Below are positions 17,256 through 25,537 of a stretch of 64,000 nucleotides of DNA, in pieces. The stretch spans positions 384,635 through 448,634 of the forward strand of contig NZ_KB899661.1 of NCBI RefSeq assembly GCF_000378385.1, given 5' to 3'. Under the pieces are notes generated by a model that did not search any database, had not been told where the DNA came from, and saw only the letters and a program-made list of their open reading frames with translations. Each line of letters opens with the position of its first letter. The first letter of the stretch is position 1. Source of the DNA: Paenibacillus daejeonensis DSM 15491. Its GTDB lineage: Bacteria; Bacillota; Bacilli; Paenibacillales; Paenibacillaceae. The position numbers and the translations under genes were made by a program.

Positions 17256-19034
17256 CTATCGGTAGAGCGTCTCATACCATTGGCTGATGGACAGGATGTC
17301 CACATCATCCCGGAAGAGCTCCAGCTCGTCCAGGAAAGCTTCGAAGTCATCCGGGTGCAGCGTTATCGAGCTCGTCCCCTCCGCCTCAATCCGGTGCAGC
17401 AGGAACATGACGGTGGTGCCGTGGCTGGCCGCAGTGCGGAGCGCCTCCCGGTAGATGGCCGGGTCGATGTTGTTCACTAGCTCAATCGTCTTCAGCCGGT
17501 ATGGATTAACAGGTTGGCCGATCTCAAACGCTGGCGTCGTTGTCCGGGCATACCGGCTGTACCAGCTGGCAATTTCCATAACCCTATCGTCATAATCCCC
17601 GTAAGGATAAGCGATGAAATCAGCCGCACGTCCTAACTGATGCCGCAGCATAAATGCCCGGGCAGAGCTGAGTTCATCCACAATCTGTTCCTCACTGAGC
17701 TGCGTGAGCCGGGGATGGCTGGCTGTATGATTGAACATATCCCAGCCTTGCGCATACATCTCTTTCAATTGCTCGGGCGTTACATAGTTCCGCATCCCCG
17801 CAAGATTGCTAACCACTCCAACGTTGCCGACGAAGCCCCGCTCCTGCATCATGGGGAACGCCTCCGTGTAGACGGAGGACCAGCCGTCATCGAACTGAAT
17901 GAGGACTTTGCCTTTGGCTTCATAATCACGATACAGCGCATCGTACACGACACTAACGGGAAGGTCGCCCCGCTGCGTCACGGACACCTGCAGGGTCGTC
18001 ATGGTCCGCTCCAGGCTCTCATCTCCCACCGACACGAAACGCTCCACGGGGATGATTACCTCGTTCCAGCCGGGAACCAACTGCCAGCGGGTGTGGGCAT
18101 AGGACAGGTAAGCGCGCATGTCGGGATTGGAGGCCAATCGCACTTCAACCTTGGACAGCTTCTCCAGATCCTCGACATAGAGGCGCAGCAGGAGATTACG
18201 GGTCGCCCCCAAGTCCAGTGACAGCTGCTGCTGACGTGCTCCCGTTGTGGTGTGCTCTTTATCGGTCGTGAGGACAAGGGATGTATCCCCTGTCTTGACC
18301 CGGTCTGCGTCCCTCGTATGAGCCACCGTACCGTACCACCCCACCGCCTCGGCAAAATCCGTTAGCATCGCTGCCGGCATGTCCGCCGTCTTCCGCTCCA
18401 GCAGGGCAATCGGTCCATACAGTGCGCGGTGCAGGATGGCTGCGGCTTCCGCCCGGGTAACGCTATGCCGGGGCCGGAACCGCCCATCCTCGTAGCCTTG
18501 CACCAGCCCCAGCTTGGCGGCCAACAAGACGTCTTCGACGACGCTCGGCGAAATCTCAGCAGCATCCTTGAACGGACTCAACGGGACTGCCGAATTCGCA
18601 TCTTCTGTGTAGCCCAGGGCCCGGACAATCGACGCCGCTACCTCTTCCCGCGTCGCTGCAGCACTCGGAGCAAAGTAAGACCTCCCGTCGTTCGGGACAT
18701 ATCCAGGCAAATACGCCTGGGCGGCCTCCACCGCCGCATACGACCAGCGATCGAGTGCCACATCGAAGAAGGTCGGACTCACAGACGAGGATTCCAGATA
18801 GAAAGTATTGGCCAGCAGCGTCGCGAGCTCTTCCCGGGACACCGAATGATGTGGCTTGAACAGTCCGCCCTCATATCCATTAAGGATACCGACACCCGCC
18901 ATCTTCTCAATATCGCCAGTTGCCCAGAATCCAGTCGGCACGTCACTGAAGGCGGTTGAATGGTCAGCATAGGCAGGCACAGACCCAAGATAAATAAGCA
19001 TCAAAGATAGTAAGCCAAGCATCCATTTCCGCAT
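17256..19034 (-). CDS. Secreted polysaccharide deacetylase with N-terminal SLH domains
   Basis: A 592-residue exported protein. The signal peptide MLGLLSLMLIYLGSVPAYA is followed by three SLH modules over ~25-220 (VGILNGYEGGLFKPHHSVSR, VQGYEDGRFRPRHSVTRAEA). A beta-sandwich-like region spans ~230-370. A carbohydrate-esterase-4 (NodB) domain covers ~375-592. The NodB motifs are visible: FDDGWSSVYTEAFPMM (first metal and catalytic aspartates), FNHTASHPRLT (metal-binding H-x4-H) and AYPYGDYDDRVME. The start at 19034 has AAAGGAG seven bases upstream. It probably removes acetyl groups from wall glycans or an extracellular polysaccharide while bound to the surface, and converges with another SLH protein gene. 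Confidence 0.88.
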   Translation of the reverse strand: MRKWMLGLLSLMLIYLGSVPAYADHSTAFSDVPTGFWATGDIEKMAGVGILNGYEGGLFKPHHSVSREELATLLANTFYLESSSVSPTFFDVALDRWSYAAVEAAQAYLPGYVPNDGRSYFAPSAAATREEVAASIVRALGYTEDANSAVPLSPFKDAAEISPSVVEDVLLAAKLGLVQGYEDGRFRPRHSVTRAEAAAILHRALYGPIALLERKTADMPAAMLTDFAEAVGWYGTVAHTRDADRVKTGDTSLVLTTDKEHTTTGARQQQLSLDLGATRNLLLRLYVEDLEKLSKVEVRLASNPDMRAYLSYAHTRWQLVPGWNEVIIPVERFVSVGDESLERTMTTLQVSVTQRGDLPVSVVYDALYRDYEAKGKVLIQFDDGWSSVYTEAFPMMQERGFVGNVGVVSNLAGMRNYVTPEQLKEMYAQGWDMFNHTASHPRLTQLSEEQIVDELSSARAFMLRHQLGRAADFIAYPYGDYDDRVMEIASWYSRYARTTTPAFEIGQPVNPYRLKTIELVNNIDPAIYREALRTAASHGTTVMFLLHRIEAEGTSSITLHPDDFEAFLDELELFRDDVDILSISQWYETLYR

Positions 19035-19198
19035 ACAGGAGCTCCTTTTCCGGTTGTAGTTACAGCTATTGTACCAGAGCCCCGCGTGTGATAGCAGCCC
19101 CTGCCGCAATAACATGTCCTCACTCTACCCTCCGCATACGACAGATGGTGAGATTGTCTGCTCCATACCTTGCTTGCCCTGCATAACAAACAACAAGG

Positions 19199-19222
19199 CT
19201 GACCGGCGCTCATGCCGGTCAA
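19199..19222 (-). terminator. Possible terminator after the FAD oxidoreductase gene
   Basis: A 7-bp stem (GACCGGC 19201-19207, GCCGGTC 19214-19220) is followed on the minus strand by a T-rich stretch (CTTGTTGTTTGTT). It is positioned just after the stop codon. Confidence 0.45.
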
Positions 19223-19229
19223 CCCCGAT

Positions 19230-20597
19230 TTAGATGGTCTCGTATACCGCTTGCGAGCTGTGCAGCAGCGCCCCGTTCGCCAGGAGACGATCCTGCAGCT
19301 GGCGGACGTCCAGGGCATGAGGCAGGGTATCTTGCTCGAATGCCAGGCCTGCAGCCGTTCCTGCAGCCTGACCCGTTGCCATGCAGCTGGGTGTCAGCCG
19401 TGTCGTCGCCAGTGCCTCATGCGAGGTAGAGATGCAGCGGCCAGCTACCAGCAGATTAACGACACGTTTGGGAACGAGACAGCGGTAGGGAATATCATAG
19501 GCGCCATCACCTTGTACCCATGCGGCCTGCACGCCTTTGCCCGATGGATCGTGAATATCAATCGGGTAGCCACTGCGGGCGATGCAATCGTCAAAGGCCC
19601 GACCCTCCACCACATCCGAGACCTGCAGCGTATACTGCCCCTCGATACGGCGGCTTTCCCGAACCCCAATCTGGGCACCTACCGAGGAGAGGGAGGCCCC
19701 TTCAAAGCCCGGCAGATGGCGCTTCATGAAATCGGCAACCATGAGCACCTGCTTTCTGCCTTGGACTTCGCCTTCGGTGAGGTCATCCAGGACGGTGGCA
19801 TCCAGCCCTTGTACTCGCGTCGTGTTGACCAGCACCTCGTCCCGTCCAGGCCCAGTAAAGAACAGCACCTGATCCCGATTGATTGGCAGGTTGGCCTCCT
19901 GCCAGTGCTTGAAGTAACCCAGGACGCCGGAGAGCGGCAGCTCTTCCAGCTCACTGAACGGAGTCTTGGGATAGAACTCGTCGGGGTGCTCCAGCATATA
20001 GCGCTTTACTTTGTCGAGATCGACACCGCGCATTCGGAACTTCATCGTCATGGGCTGGGTCAGCCGGTCGCCATCCCGTCCCTTCAGGCAGGGAACCCCG
20101 GACAACTGGGCAAGATCCGCATCCCCCGTCGTATCCACGAACTGCCTTGCTGATACCTCATAGCGCCCCGACTTGGTCGCCAGCCGGATCGCCGAGATCC
20201 GGTCACCGTCCATCACGGCCTCATCCATCAGACTGTGCAGCAGCACCCGTACGCCCGCCTCGCGCAGCATATCAACGATCAGTACCTTGTACACTTCGGG
20301 ATCATACGGGGTAATCGTCCGCACGAATCCCACCGTATCCCGCACATGACCCGGTGATGCATCCGCAGCCATCAGCCGCTCCACAATCTCCTGCGCCGTT
20401 CCCGCAATGACTTGCTTGCCTGCTGTCGTATGAAAGGTCATCCAGGGATAGACCAGCGCCGCGGTCGACATGCCCCCCAGGAATCCATATCGTTCGATTA
20501 GTACCGTCCGCGCTCCGCTTCTACCTGCGGCCAGGGCTGCATTGATGCCAGCCGGACCGCCCCCGCACACGACAACATCTGCTGAGATGTGTTGCAT
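19230..20597 (-). CDS. FAD-dependent oxidoreductase
   Basis: A 455-residue flavoprotein of the FAD_oxidored type. The Rossmann motif VVCGGGPAGINAALAAGRSG begins about ten residues in. It is followed by TVLIERYGFLGGMSTAALVY, and FVDTTGDADLAQLSG in the middle marks the second FAD-contact region. The C-terminal ATTRLTPSCMATGQAAGTAA is also typical. No signal peptide is seen, so it acts in the cytoplasm. Members are often found in sugar-catabolic clusters with unknown substrates. The start at 20597 has GGGAGGAG seven bases upstream; the TTG at 20603 lies too close. It is divergent from a LacI-type gene 92 bases away, which is its likely regulator. Confidence 0.85.
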   Translation of the reverse strand: MQHISADVVVCGGGPAGINAALAAGRSGARTVLIERYGFLGGMSTAALVYPWMTFHTTAGKQVIAGTAQEIVERLMAADASPGHVRDTVGFVRTITPYDPEVYKVLIVDMLREAGVRVLLHSLMDEAVMDGDRISAIRLATKSGRYEVSARQFVDTTGDADLAQLSGVPCLKGRDGDRLTQPMTMKFRMRGVDLDKVKRYMLEHPDEFYPKTPFSELEELPLSGVLGYFKHWQEANLPINRDQVLFFTGPGRDEVLVNTTRVQGLDATVLDDLTEGEVQGRKQVLMVADFMKRHLPGFEGASLSSVGAQIGVRESRRIEGQYTLQVSDVVEGRAFDDCIARSGYPIDIHDPSGKGVQAAWVQGDGAYDIPYRCLVPKRVVNLLVAGRCISTSHEALATTRLTPSCMATGQAAGTAAGLAFEQDTLPHALDVRQLQDRLLANGALLHSSQAVYETI

Positions 20598-20655
20598 TGA
20601 CAATCTCCTCCCTTCAACTTACTGTCAGTATAAACAGGGATTCGATGCAAGAAGA

Positions 20656-20673
20656 GTTTAACTTTAGTTTAAC
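20656..20673. promoter_or_regulatory. Direct repeat of GTTTAAC between the FAD oxidoreductase and LacI genes
   Basis: GTTTAAC occurs twice, 11 bp apart (20656-20662 and 20667-20673), just before the LacI ribosome site in the short divergent gap. It is a candidate operator for the neighbouring LacI-type regulator. Confidence 0.4.
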
Positions 20674-20689
20674 GTAGGGGAGCGGCGCC

Positions 20690-21715
20690 ATGGGTACACG
20701 AAAAAAAATCACCCTGCACGATCTCTCAGCTGAGCTGGGCCTGTCGGTGCAGACCATCTCCAAAGCGCTGAGCGGCAAGCCCGGCATGTCCGAGGAAACC
20801 CGCTCGCGGATCGCGCGAACCGCCTATCTTCGCGGGTATCTGACCGTCGCTCAGGCGAGGGAGCTAGCCAGCCGCGGCATTGCGCCTTACCCGACATTCC
20901 AGCTGCGGTTTGCGCTCATCCAGTCCCGTCAATCTGCTAACTACAATCAGCTGCTATCGGGCGGGTTGCAGCAGCGGCTGGAGCTGCTCGCACATCGGCT
21001 GGAATGCCATACGCTAGATGCCGACCTCCCGGACCGGGCATTCCGGGAGTGGCTGGAGGAGACGAATCTGCTGACAGCCGACGGCTTGTTCATCGCCCCC
21101 CGGCTGGTATCAGATACGATGGAGCGCCAGCTGCTCGCACTGCCAGTGCCGAAGGTGCTCATTAACTATCCCAAGCCTTTATCCGCCGTCGACAGCGTGA
21201 TTTGGGACGTCTATGAAGCGGTCTGTCTGGCGGTGGACAAGCTTGTCCGGCAGGGCCATACGCGGATTATGTATGTCGGGGACCGGGATAGCCAGCGTGG
21301 CTATGTCCGGCGCTGGCAGGCTTTTCAGGAAATGATGGGTGCGCACGGACTCACCTGTGCTAGTGGAGACCAGTTGGCAGGCAATTGGGATGAAGTCGCA
21401 CTCTTGGAGAAATTAGAGACGCTGCGGCCCACTGCTCTCATTGCCGGGATTGACGAGGAGGTCGGGAGACTGCTTCGCAGCCTGGAGGTGCTCGACTACA
21501 GATTGCCCGAGCAGCTATCCGTTATCGGACTGACTAACGGGTCGGTGGCGGCCTGTCCCCTGCTGAGTCGCCCAGAGCTGCTGATTCGCGAGACCGGTTA
21601 CAAGGCAGCGGACCGGCTGCTCCGGCGAATTGCCAATCCGTCCGAGCCCTGGGAGCATATCCGGATTGCCGGCCCGTTCCACGAAGGAGGGACCGTGCAG
21701 CGCCCATCCTCCTGA
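20690..21715 (+). CDS. LacI-family transcriptional regulator
   Basis: A 341-residue repressor. The N-terminal helix-turn-helix with hinge is ITLHDLSAELGLSVQTISKA followed by LSGKPGMSEETRSRIARTAY. Residues ~65-335 form a periplasmic-binding-protein-like sensor (VPKVLINYPKPLSAVDSVIW, RIMYVGDRDSQRGYVRRWQA, LSVIGLTNGS). AGGGGAG lies seven bases before the ATG. The gene is divergent from the FAD oxidoreductase and overlaps a terminator at its 3' end. The ligand is probably a sugar or derivative, unknown. Confidence 0.93.
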   Translation: MGTRKKITLHDLSAELGLSVQTISKALSGKPGMSEETRSRIARTAYLRGYLTVAQARELASRGIAPYPTFQLRFALIQSRQSANYNQLLSGGLQQRLELLAHRLECHTLDADLPDRAFREWLEETNLLTADGLFIAPRLVSDTMERQLLALPVPKVLINYPKPLSAVDSVIWDVYEAVCLAVDKLVRQGHTRIMYVGDRDSQRGYVRRWQAFQEMMGAHGLTCASGDQLAGNWDEVALLEKLETLRPTALIAGIDEEVGRLLRSLEVLDYRLPEQLSVIGLTNGSVAACPLLSRPELLIRETGYKAADRLLRRIANPSEPWEHIRIAGPFHEGGTVQRPSS

Positions 21716-21738
21716 GCGCTGCACGGTCCCTGCCTTTT
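21689..21738 (+). terminator. Rho-independent terminator overlapping the LacI stop codon
   Basis: A 14-bp stem (GGACCGTGCAGCGC 21690-21703, GCGCTGCACGGTCC 21716-21729) is followed by CTGCCTTTTG. The ascending arm lies within the last codons of the LacI gene. It separates that gene from the convergent MetE-like gene. Confidence 0.8.
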
Positions 21739-21752
21739 GTCCCTCGTCTTAT

Positions 21753-22892
21753 CTATCCCCAAATCTCCTCCGCAATCTCCCGGATGAACGCCAGCTTGCG
21801 CCATTGCTGCTCTTCGGTCAGGTGGTTGCCTTCCTCGGTGGAAGCAAAGCCACACTGCGGGCTCAGGCAGATCCGGTCCAGGTCCACATACTGCCGGGCC
21901 TCCTCGATGCGCTGGAGAATGGCCTCCTTGTCCTCCAGTTCGCCGAACTTGGACGAAAATAGGCCAAGCACGACCTGCTGATGATCCTTCAGGAACCGCA
22001 GCGGCTGGAAATCCCCCGCCCGGTCGGTATCGTACTCCAGGTAAAAGCCCGCATAGCGGTCGATACCCAGCAGTTGCTCCGCAATTGGCTCGTACCCGCC
22101 GCCCACGCCGGCATAGGTGGAAACGTAGTTGCCGCGGCATACATGCGTGGTCACAACCAGATCCTCTGGCAGCCCGGATACGACGGCTTCGTTCAGGGAC
22201 GCCAGCTCCTCAGCATAGGTAGCAAGGTCAACGCCCGCCTGGGTCATAATTACAATGAACTGCTCATCGCACAGCGCGCCCCAAGTGCAATCGTCGATTT
22301 GCAGGCTGCGGCAGCCTGCGTTGTACAAGGCCAGGATGGCGCCTTGGTATGCTTTTGCTATATCGGCTAGCAGCTCCGCCCGGTCCGGATAGATCGCCTG
22401 GGTGCTTGCCTTATTCTCCACCCGGTCCAGCTCGAACAGGAATTGGGCGGCCGCCGGGATCGATTGCCGCGCTACCGTGTTCTCGCCAACTGTACTCTGT
22501 AGAAATGCAAAGTCCGCCACGAACGGATGGTTGCTGTAGCCGAGTTTTCCGGTAAGACGTGCTGTCTCCGGACGGGACTCCGCCCCGTTAAAACGATAGC
22601 CCTGCTCAATAATTGTCCGCTTTACGCCATCCAGCCCCCAGAAGAAGTCCAGGTGCCACCACGAACGACGGAACTCGCCGTCGGTTACAGCCTGGAGTCC
22701 CACCTCTTGTTGCTTGTGAACGAGCTGGATGATCTCGGCATCCTCCACTTTGCGCAGCTGGTCTGCCGTCAGCTCGCCTGCTTGGAATTTCAGTCGGGCT
22801 GCCTTCAGTGCAGGAGGCCGCAGAAAGCTGCCTACAATATCATATCGGAACGGAGTAACGGTACGTTGGTTGGTCTCGGTGATTGTGCTCAT
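21753..22892 (-). CDS. MetE-family cobalamin-independent methionine synthase-like protein (YxjG/YxjH type)
   Basis: A 379-residue single-domain relative of the MetE C-terminal half. VGSFLRPPALKAAR near the start and VTDGEFRRSWWHLDFFWGL are typical of YxjG/YxjH. The zinc ligands are likely in the segments IDDCTWGALCDEQF, VVTTHVCRGN and LSPQCGFASTEEGNH. These proteins transfer a methyl group to homocysteine or a related thiol, with roles in methionine supply or salvage. GAGGAG lies eight bases before the ATG. On the minus strand upstream is an extended -10 (TGCTATAGT) followed by a small inverted repeat at 22918-22932. No SAM riboswitch fits in the short leader. Confidence 0.88.
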   Translation of the reverse strand: MSTITETNQRTVTPFRYDIVGSFLRPPALKAARLKFQAGELTADQLRKVEDAEIIQLVHKQQEVGLQAVTDGEFRRSWWHLDFFWGLDGVKRTIIEQGYRFNGAESRPETARLTGKLGYSNHPFVADFAFLQSTVGENTVARQSIPAAAQFLFELDRVENKASTQAIYPDRAELLADIAKAYQGAILALYNAGCRSLQIDDCTWGALCDEQFIVIMTQAGVDLATYAEELASLNEAVVSGLPEDLVVTTHVCRGNYVSTYAGVGGGYEPIAEQLLGIDRYAGFYLEYDTDRAGDFQPLRFLKDHQQVVLGLFSSKFGELEDKEAILQRIEEARQYVDLDRICLSPQCGFASTEEGNHLTEEQQWRKLAFIREIAEEIWG

Positions 22893-22917
22893 CGGTCATT
22901 CTCCTCTTGGTCAGTTA

Positions 22918-22932
22918 AGTAGTAAACCTACT
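22918..22932 (-). promoter_or_regulatory. Promoter region with inverted repeat of the MetE-like gene
   Basis: The arms AGTAG/CTACT with a 5-base loop (AGTAGTAAACCTACT on the plus strand) lie just downstream of an extended -10, TGCTATAGT on the minus strand. It could be an operator. No -35 of quality was found. Confidence 0.4.
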
Positions 22933-22980
22933 ATAGCACAGCCTACCTGTTATTAAGTTCTACCGATATCCTATAGCTGG

Positions 22981-23703
22981 TTATAGCCGAAAGCTATATC
23001 CATCAGCTCCGAAAGTCCGCTTAAGCATGAGCTCCCGAATGGTAGCCACCCGCTCCGGCTCAATGGCTGCCAATGCTTGTCCACCTGTCCGTACTGCCGT
23101 GCCGACGTGCAGGCGATGGATCCCGGTTTGCCGCATGAAGCTGGCCGCATTGGTGGCGGATAAGCCGCTGCCTGCCAGAAGCTGAATCGATGTCGCTGCG
23201 GCCTCTCTATGCAGATGGTACAGCTGCTCCGCCCCGTCCAAAGCTGTAGCCCGACCGCCGGATGTCAGCACGTCCGTAATTTGCGGATAACGGGTCAGCG
23301 TCCGCAACGCCTCCAGCTGATTCGGCACCTCGTCGAAGGCCCGGTGAAACGTCACCTTCATCCCCTCGGCTTCCGCAAGAAGCTCCTCCAAGCTATCGGT
23401 ATCAATGGTCCGATCGGCGCGCAACACTCCCAGTACAATTTCGCTTCCTCCCGCGTGGCGAATATGTCTGATCTCGCGTCGCATGACCTGCAGATCGTCC
23501 GCATCGTACACAAATCCGCGGGAATGGGGGCGTACCATAATTCTAACGGGGATGTCTACCTGCTCCAATACCGAGGCAGTCGTCCCGATACTTGGCGTCA
23601 GCCCACCCTCCGTCAGGGCTGTCACTAGCTCAATGCGGTCGGCGCCGTGGCGCGCTGCGGTTTTGGCTTCCTGCAGGGTTGTTGCTATAACCTCCAGCAG
23701 CAT
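22981..23703 (-). CDS. cutC: CutC family protein
   Basis: A 240-residue TIM-barrel protein. The N-terminus LLEVIATTLQEAKTAARHGA and GADRIELVTALTEGGLTPS, the middle PVRIMVRPHSRGFVYDADD, and VTFHRAFDEVPN followed by VLTSGGRATALDG and LLAGSGLSATN are the conserved CutC signature blocks. CutC was linked to copper tolerance in E. coli, though the direct role is debated. AAAGGAGTGAT lies before the ATG. The neighbours give no metal context; the downstream MetE-like gene is 88 bases away and may have its own promoter. Confidence 0.95.
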   Translation of the reverse strand: MLLEVIATTLQEAKTAARHGADRIELVTALTEGGLTPSIGTTASVLEQVDIPVRIMVRPHSRGFVYDADDLQVMRREIRHIRHAGGSEIVLGVLRADRTIDTDSLEELLAEAEGMKVTFHRAFDEVPNQLEALRTLTRYPQITDVLTSGGRATALDGAEQLYHLHREAAATSIQLLAGSGLSATNAASFMRQTGIHRLHVGTAVRTGGQALAAIEPERVATIRELMLKRTFGADGYSFRL

Positions 23704-23837
23704 GGCTGCATCACTCCTTTCCTCAATAACAGGTTAGAGGGTACTACAAAAGATAGCACTGCCAGACAGCTGCGAACCCTAGTACACTGACAGTAAGCTG
23801 AATTCCCCCGCCTACCAAGGCAAAGGAGGAACCGACA

Positions 23838-24374
23838 ATGATGAAGAATGCAATTGCCAATCTTGCTATTCGCAAAATAACAGCGGCGTACTTCGCCACC
23901 CTCATGCTTTCAGTGGGGATGGCTGTCGCTTGGTTAGGCATCGGCCCCCCTACCGGCAGCAATGGGTTCGCTTATGTAGGAAATATTATTTATATCTTTG
24001 GGATATATGCAGGAATCGGATGTCTCTTGTATGGAACGCCTGTCTCTCTCTTAATTGAAGGCATTGCACGCTGGCTGAACAAGCGGATTCATCTGGGAGG
24101 CGAACCAGGACAACACGATACACCTGACACTGGCAAATCCGCTGGAAGCTTCTCTTACGTAGCTCTTCATGGGATATTCGGATTAATCCCCGGCTTCATC
24201 TTCTTGATCCCGCTGTTGGTGTTGTGCGGTACAGCTGCCGCTGTCTTGTATGCATTGGGGGACAGGTGGGCGCGGTATAGATTAGCTACGAATCAGGGTA
24301 TCAAGAGAATCTGGCTGCTACCGTTAGTCTTCGCATTGTTTGTGTCTATCTTAATTGAGTTGTTTATGTTCTAG
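23838..24374 (+). CDS. Hypothetical four-helix membrane protein, paralogue 1
   Basis: A 178-residue protein of unknown family. Four hydrophobic stretches are visible: YFATLMLSVGMAVAWLGIG, VGNIIYIFGIYAGIGCLLYG, FGLIPGFIFLIPLLVLCGTA with AAAVLYALG, and WLLPLVFALFVSILIELFMF. A polar loop with many basic residues and DTPDTG lies between the second and third. GGAGGAA lies six bases before the first ATG. The gene at 24678-25229 is a clear paralogue with the same ends (RKITAAYFATLMLSV, LYALGDRWARYRLA), and each copy is followed by a related palindromic repeat. The pair probably arose by tandem duplication. No function is proposed. Confidence 0.8.
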   Translation: MMKNAIANLAIRKITAAYFATLMLSVGMAVAWLGIGPPTGSNGFAYVGNIIYIFGIYAGIGCLLYGTPVSLLIEGIARWLNKRIHLGGEPGQHDTPDTGKSAGSFSYVALHGIFGLIPGFIFLIPLLVLCGTAAAVLYALGDRWARYRLATNQGIKRIWLLPLVFALFVSILIELFMF

Positions 24375-24398
24375 TACCCACGACACCTACAGGTGCGC

Positions 24399-24580
24399 TA
24401 ACGAAACAACGTAACGCTATACTACTTAAAACGCTGCATCCCGTGTTCTAACGAAACGACAGCATCTTAATTCATTTTAAAGTGGCGTTTTCACTGGTTT
24501 TTCGGCAGATAAGGTGATGACGTTTCGTTAGCATCCAAAATGGTTGATTTCTGCCAAAATAAGCATGTGTAGTTTCCTTA
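24399..24580. repeat. Palindromic intergenic element, subfamily B, copy B1 (182 bp)
   Basis: Four boxes: TAACGAAACAACG at 24399, TAACGAAACGACAG at 24449 (50 bp on), inverted ATGACGTTTCGTTA ending 24530, and inverted TGTAGTTTCCTTA ending 24580 (50 bp on). The geometry 50-81-50 is nearly that of the 183-bp A elements. The box sequence differs symmetrically in both arms. Confidence 0.85.
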
Positions 24581-24677
24581 GTCACACGTTGAACCAATGA
24601 TTAGCTAGGTCAAGGCGATCGGCGTAGTCTCAACAGGGAAGGATAACCATCATGTCAGCGCAAAGGAGGAAGCGAGA

Positions 24678-25229
24678 ATGATATTGGATGCACTTTCCAA
24701 CCTTGTTCTTCGCAAAATGACGGCGGCGTACTTTGCCACCCTGATGCTGTCGGTGGCGTTGGCTGCGGTTTGGCATATAGATGTGCACAGTTATAGTAAT
24801 GGTATTATATATGTTCTTTCTTCTACCCTCGTCTTCGGCATGTATGCAGGAGTCGGATGTCTCTTTTATGGTACGCCTATCTCTCTCTGCATTGAAGCCG
24901 CTGAACGATGGCTGAGTAAGCGGATACGTCTGGGAATCGAACTGGGACAAAACGATACACCTGACGCAGGAGCCTCCCATAAAGTGGTCAGACTAGCTGG
25001 AAGCATCTTTTATGTTGCTCTCCATGGAGTTTTCGGATTGGTTCCCGGATTGCTCTTCATGATTCCGCTATTCGTCTGGTGCGGGGCAGTTACCGCTGTC
25101 TTGTATGCGCTGGGGGACAGGTGGGCGCGGTATAGATTAGCTAAGAATCAAAGCATCAAGAGAATCTGGTTGCTACCTCTAGCCTCCGCATTGGTTGTGT
25201 CTATCTGGATTGATTGGTTTATGTTCTAA
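24678..25229 (+). CDS. Hypothetical four-helix membrane protein, paralogue 2
   Basis: A 183-residue paralogue of the preceding gene with the same four hydrophobic segments (YFATLMLSVALAAVWHI, TLVFGMYAGVGCLFYG, FGLVPGLLFMIPLFVWCGAV, WLLPLASALVVSIWIDWFMF). The DTPDAGASHKVV loop is five residues longer than in paralogue 1. The ribosome sites are nearly identical (GGAGGAAGCGAGA before this ATG). Differences are spread along the gene, so the duplication is not very recent. Function unknown. Confidence 0.8.
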   Translation: MILDALSNLVLRKMTAAYFATLMLSVALAAVWHIDVHSYSNGIIYVLSSTLVFGMYAGVGCLFYGTPISLCIEAAERWLSKRIRLGIELGQNDTPDAGASHKVVRLAGSIFYVALHGVFGLVPGLLFMIPLFVWCGAVTAVLYALGDRWARYRLAKNQSIKRIWLLPLASALVVSIWIDWFMF

Positions 25230-25282
25230 TACGAATTCAGTCACCTGAGCCTCTGCTTCTTCACGTTATATGGCAGGTGCGC

Positions 25283-25463
25283 TAACGAAACTGGATAACG
25301 CTATATCGCATGAAACGCCATATCTAGACGGCTAATGAAACTACAGGGCCTTATATCGTTTCAAAAGGTCTTTTTCGCTAGTTTTCCAGTAAATAAGGTG
25401 ATTTCGTTTCGTTAAATTTCAAAAATGCTGCTTCTAGGCAGAATAGCATGTGTAGATTCCTTA
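25283..25463. repeat. Palindromic intergenic element, subfamily B, copy B2 (about 181 bp)
   Basis: Boxes TAACGAAACTGG at 25283 and TAATGAAACTAC at 25333 (50 bp apart), then inverted ATTTCGTTTCGTTA ending 25414 and GTGTAGATTCCTTA ending 25463. It lies between converging genes and is related to B1 by the tandem duplication of gene plus element. Confidence 0.85.
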
Positions 25464-25537
25464 ACCCTCTCGTTGTGCCGTCGATTAGTGCGTTCGAAGC
25501 GGTCGGCTTAATCGCGAACATCGACTCGGGAGGGAGA

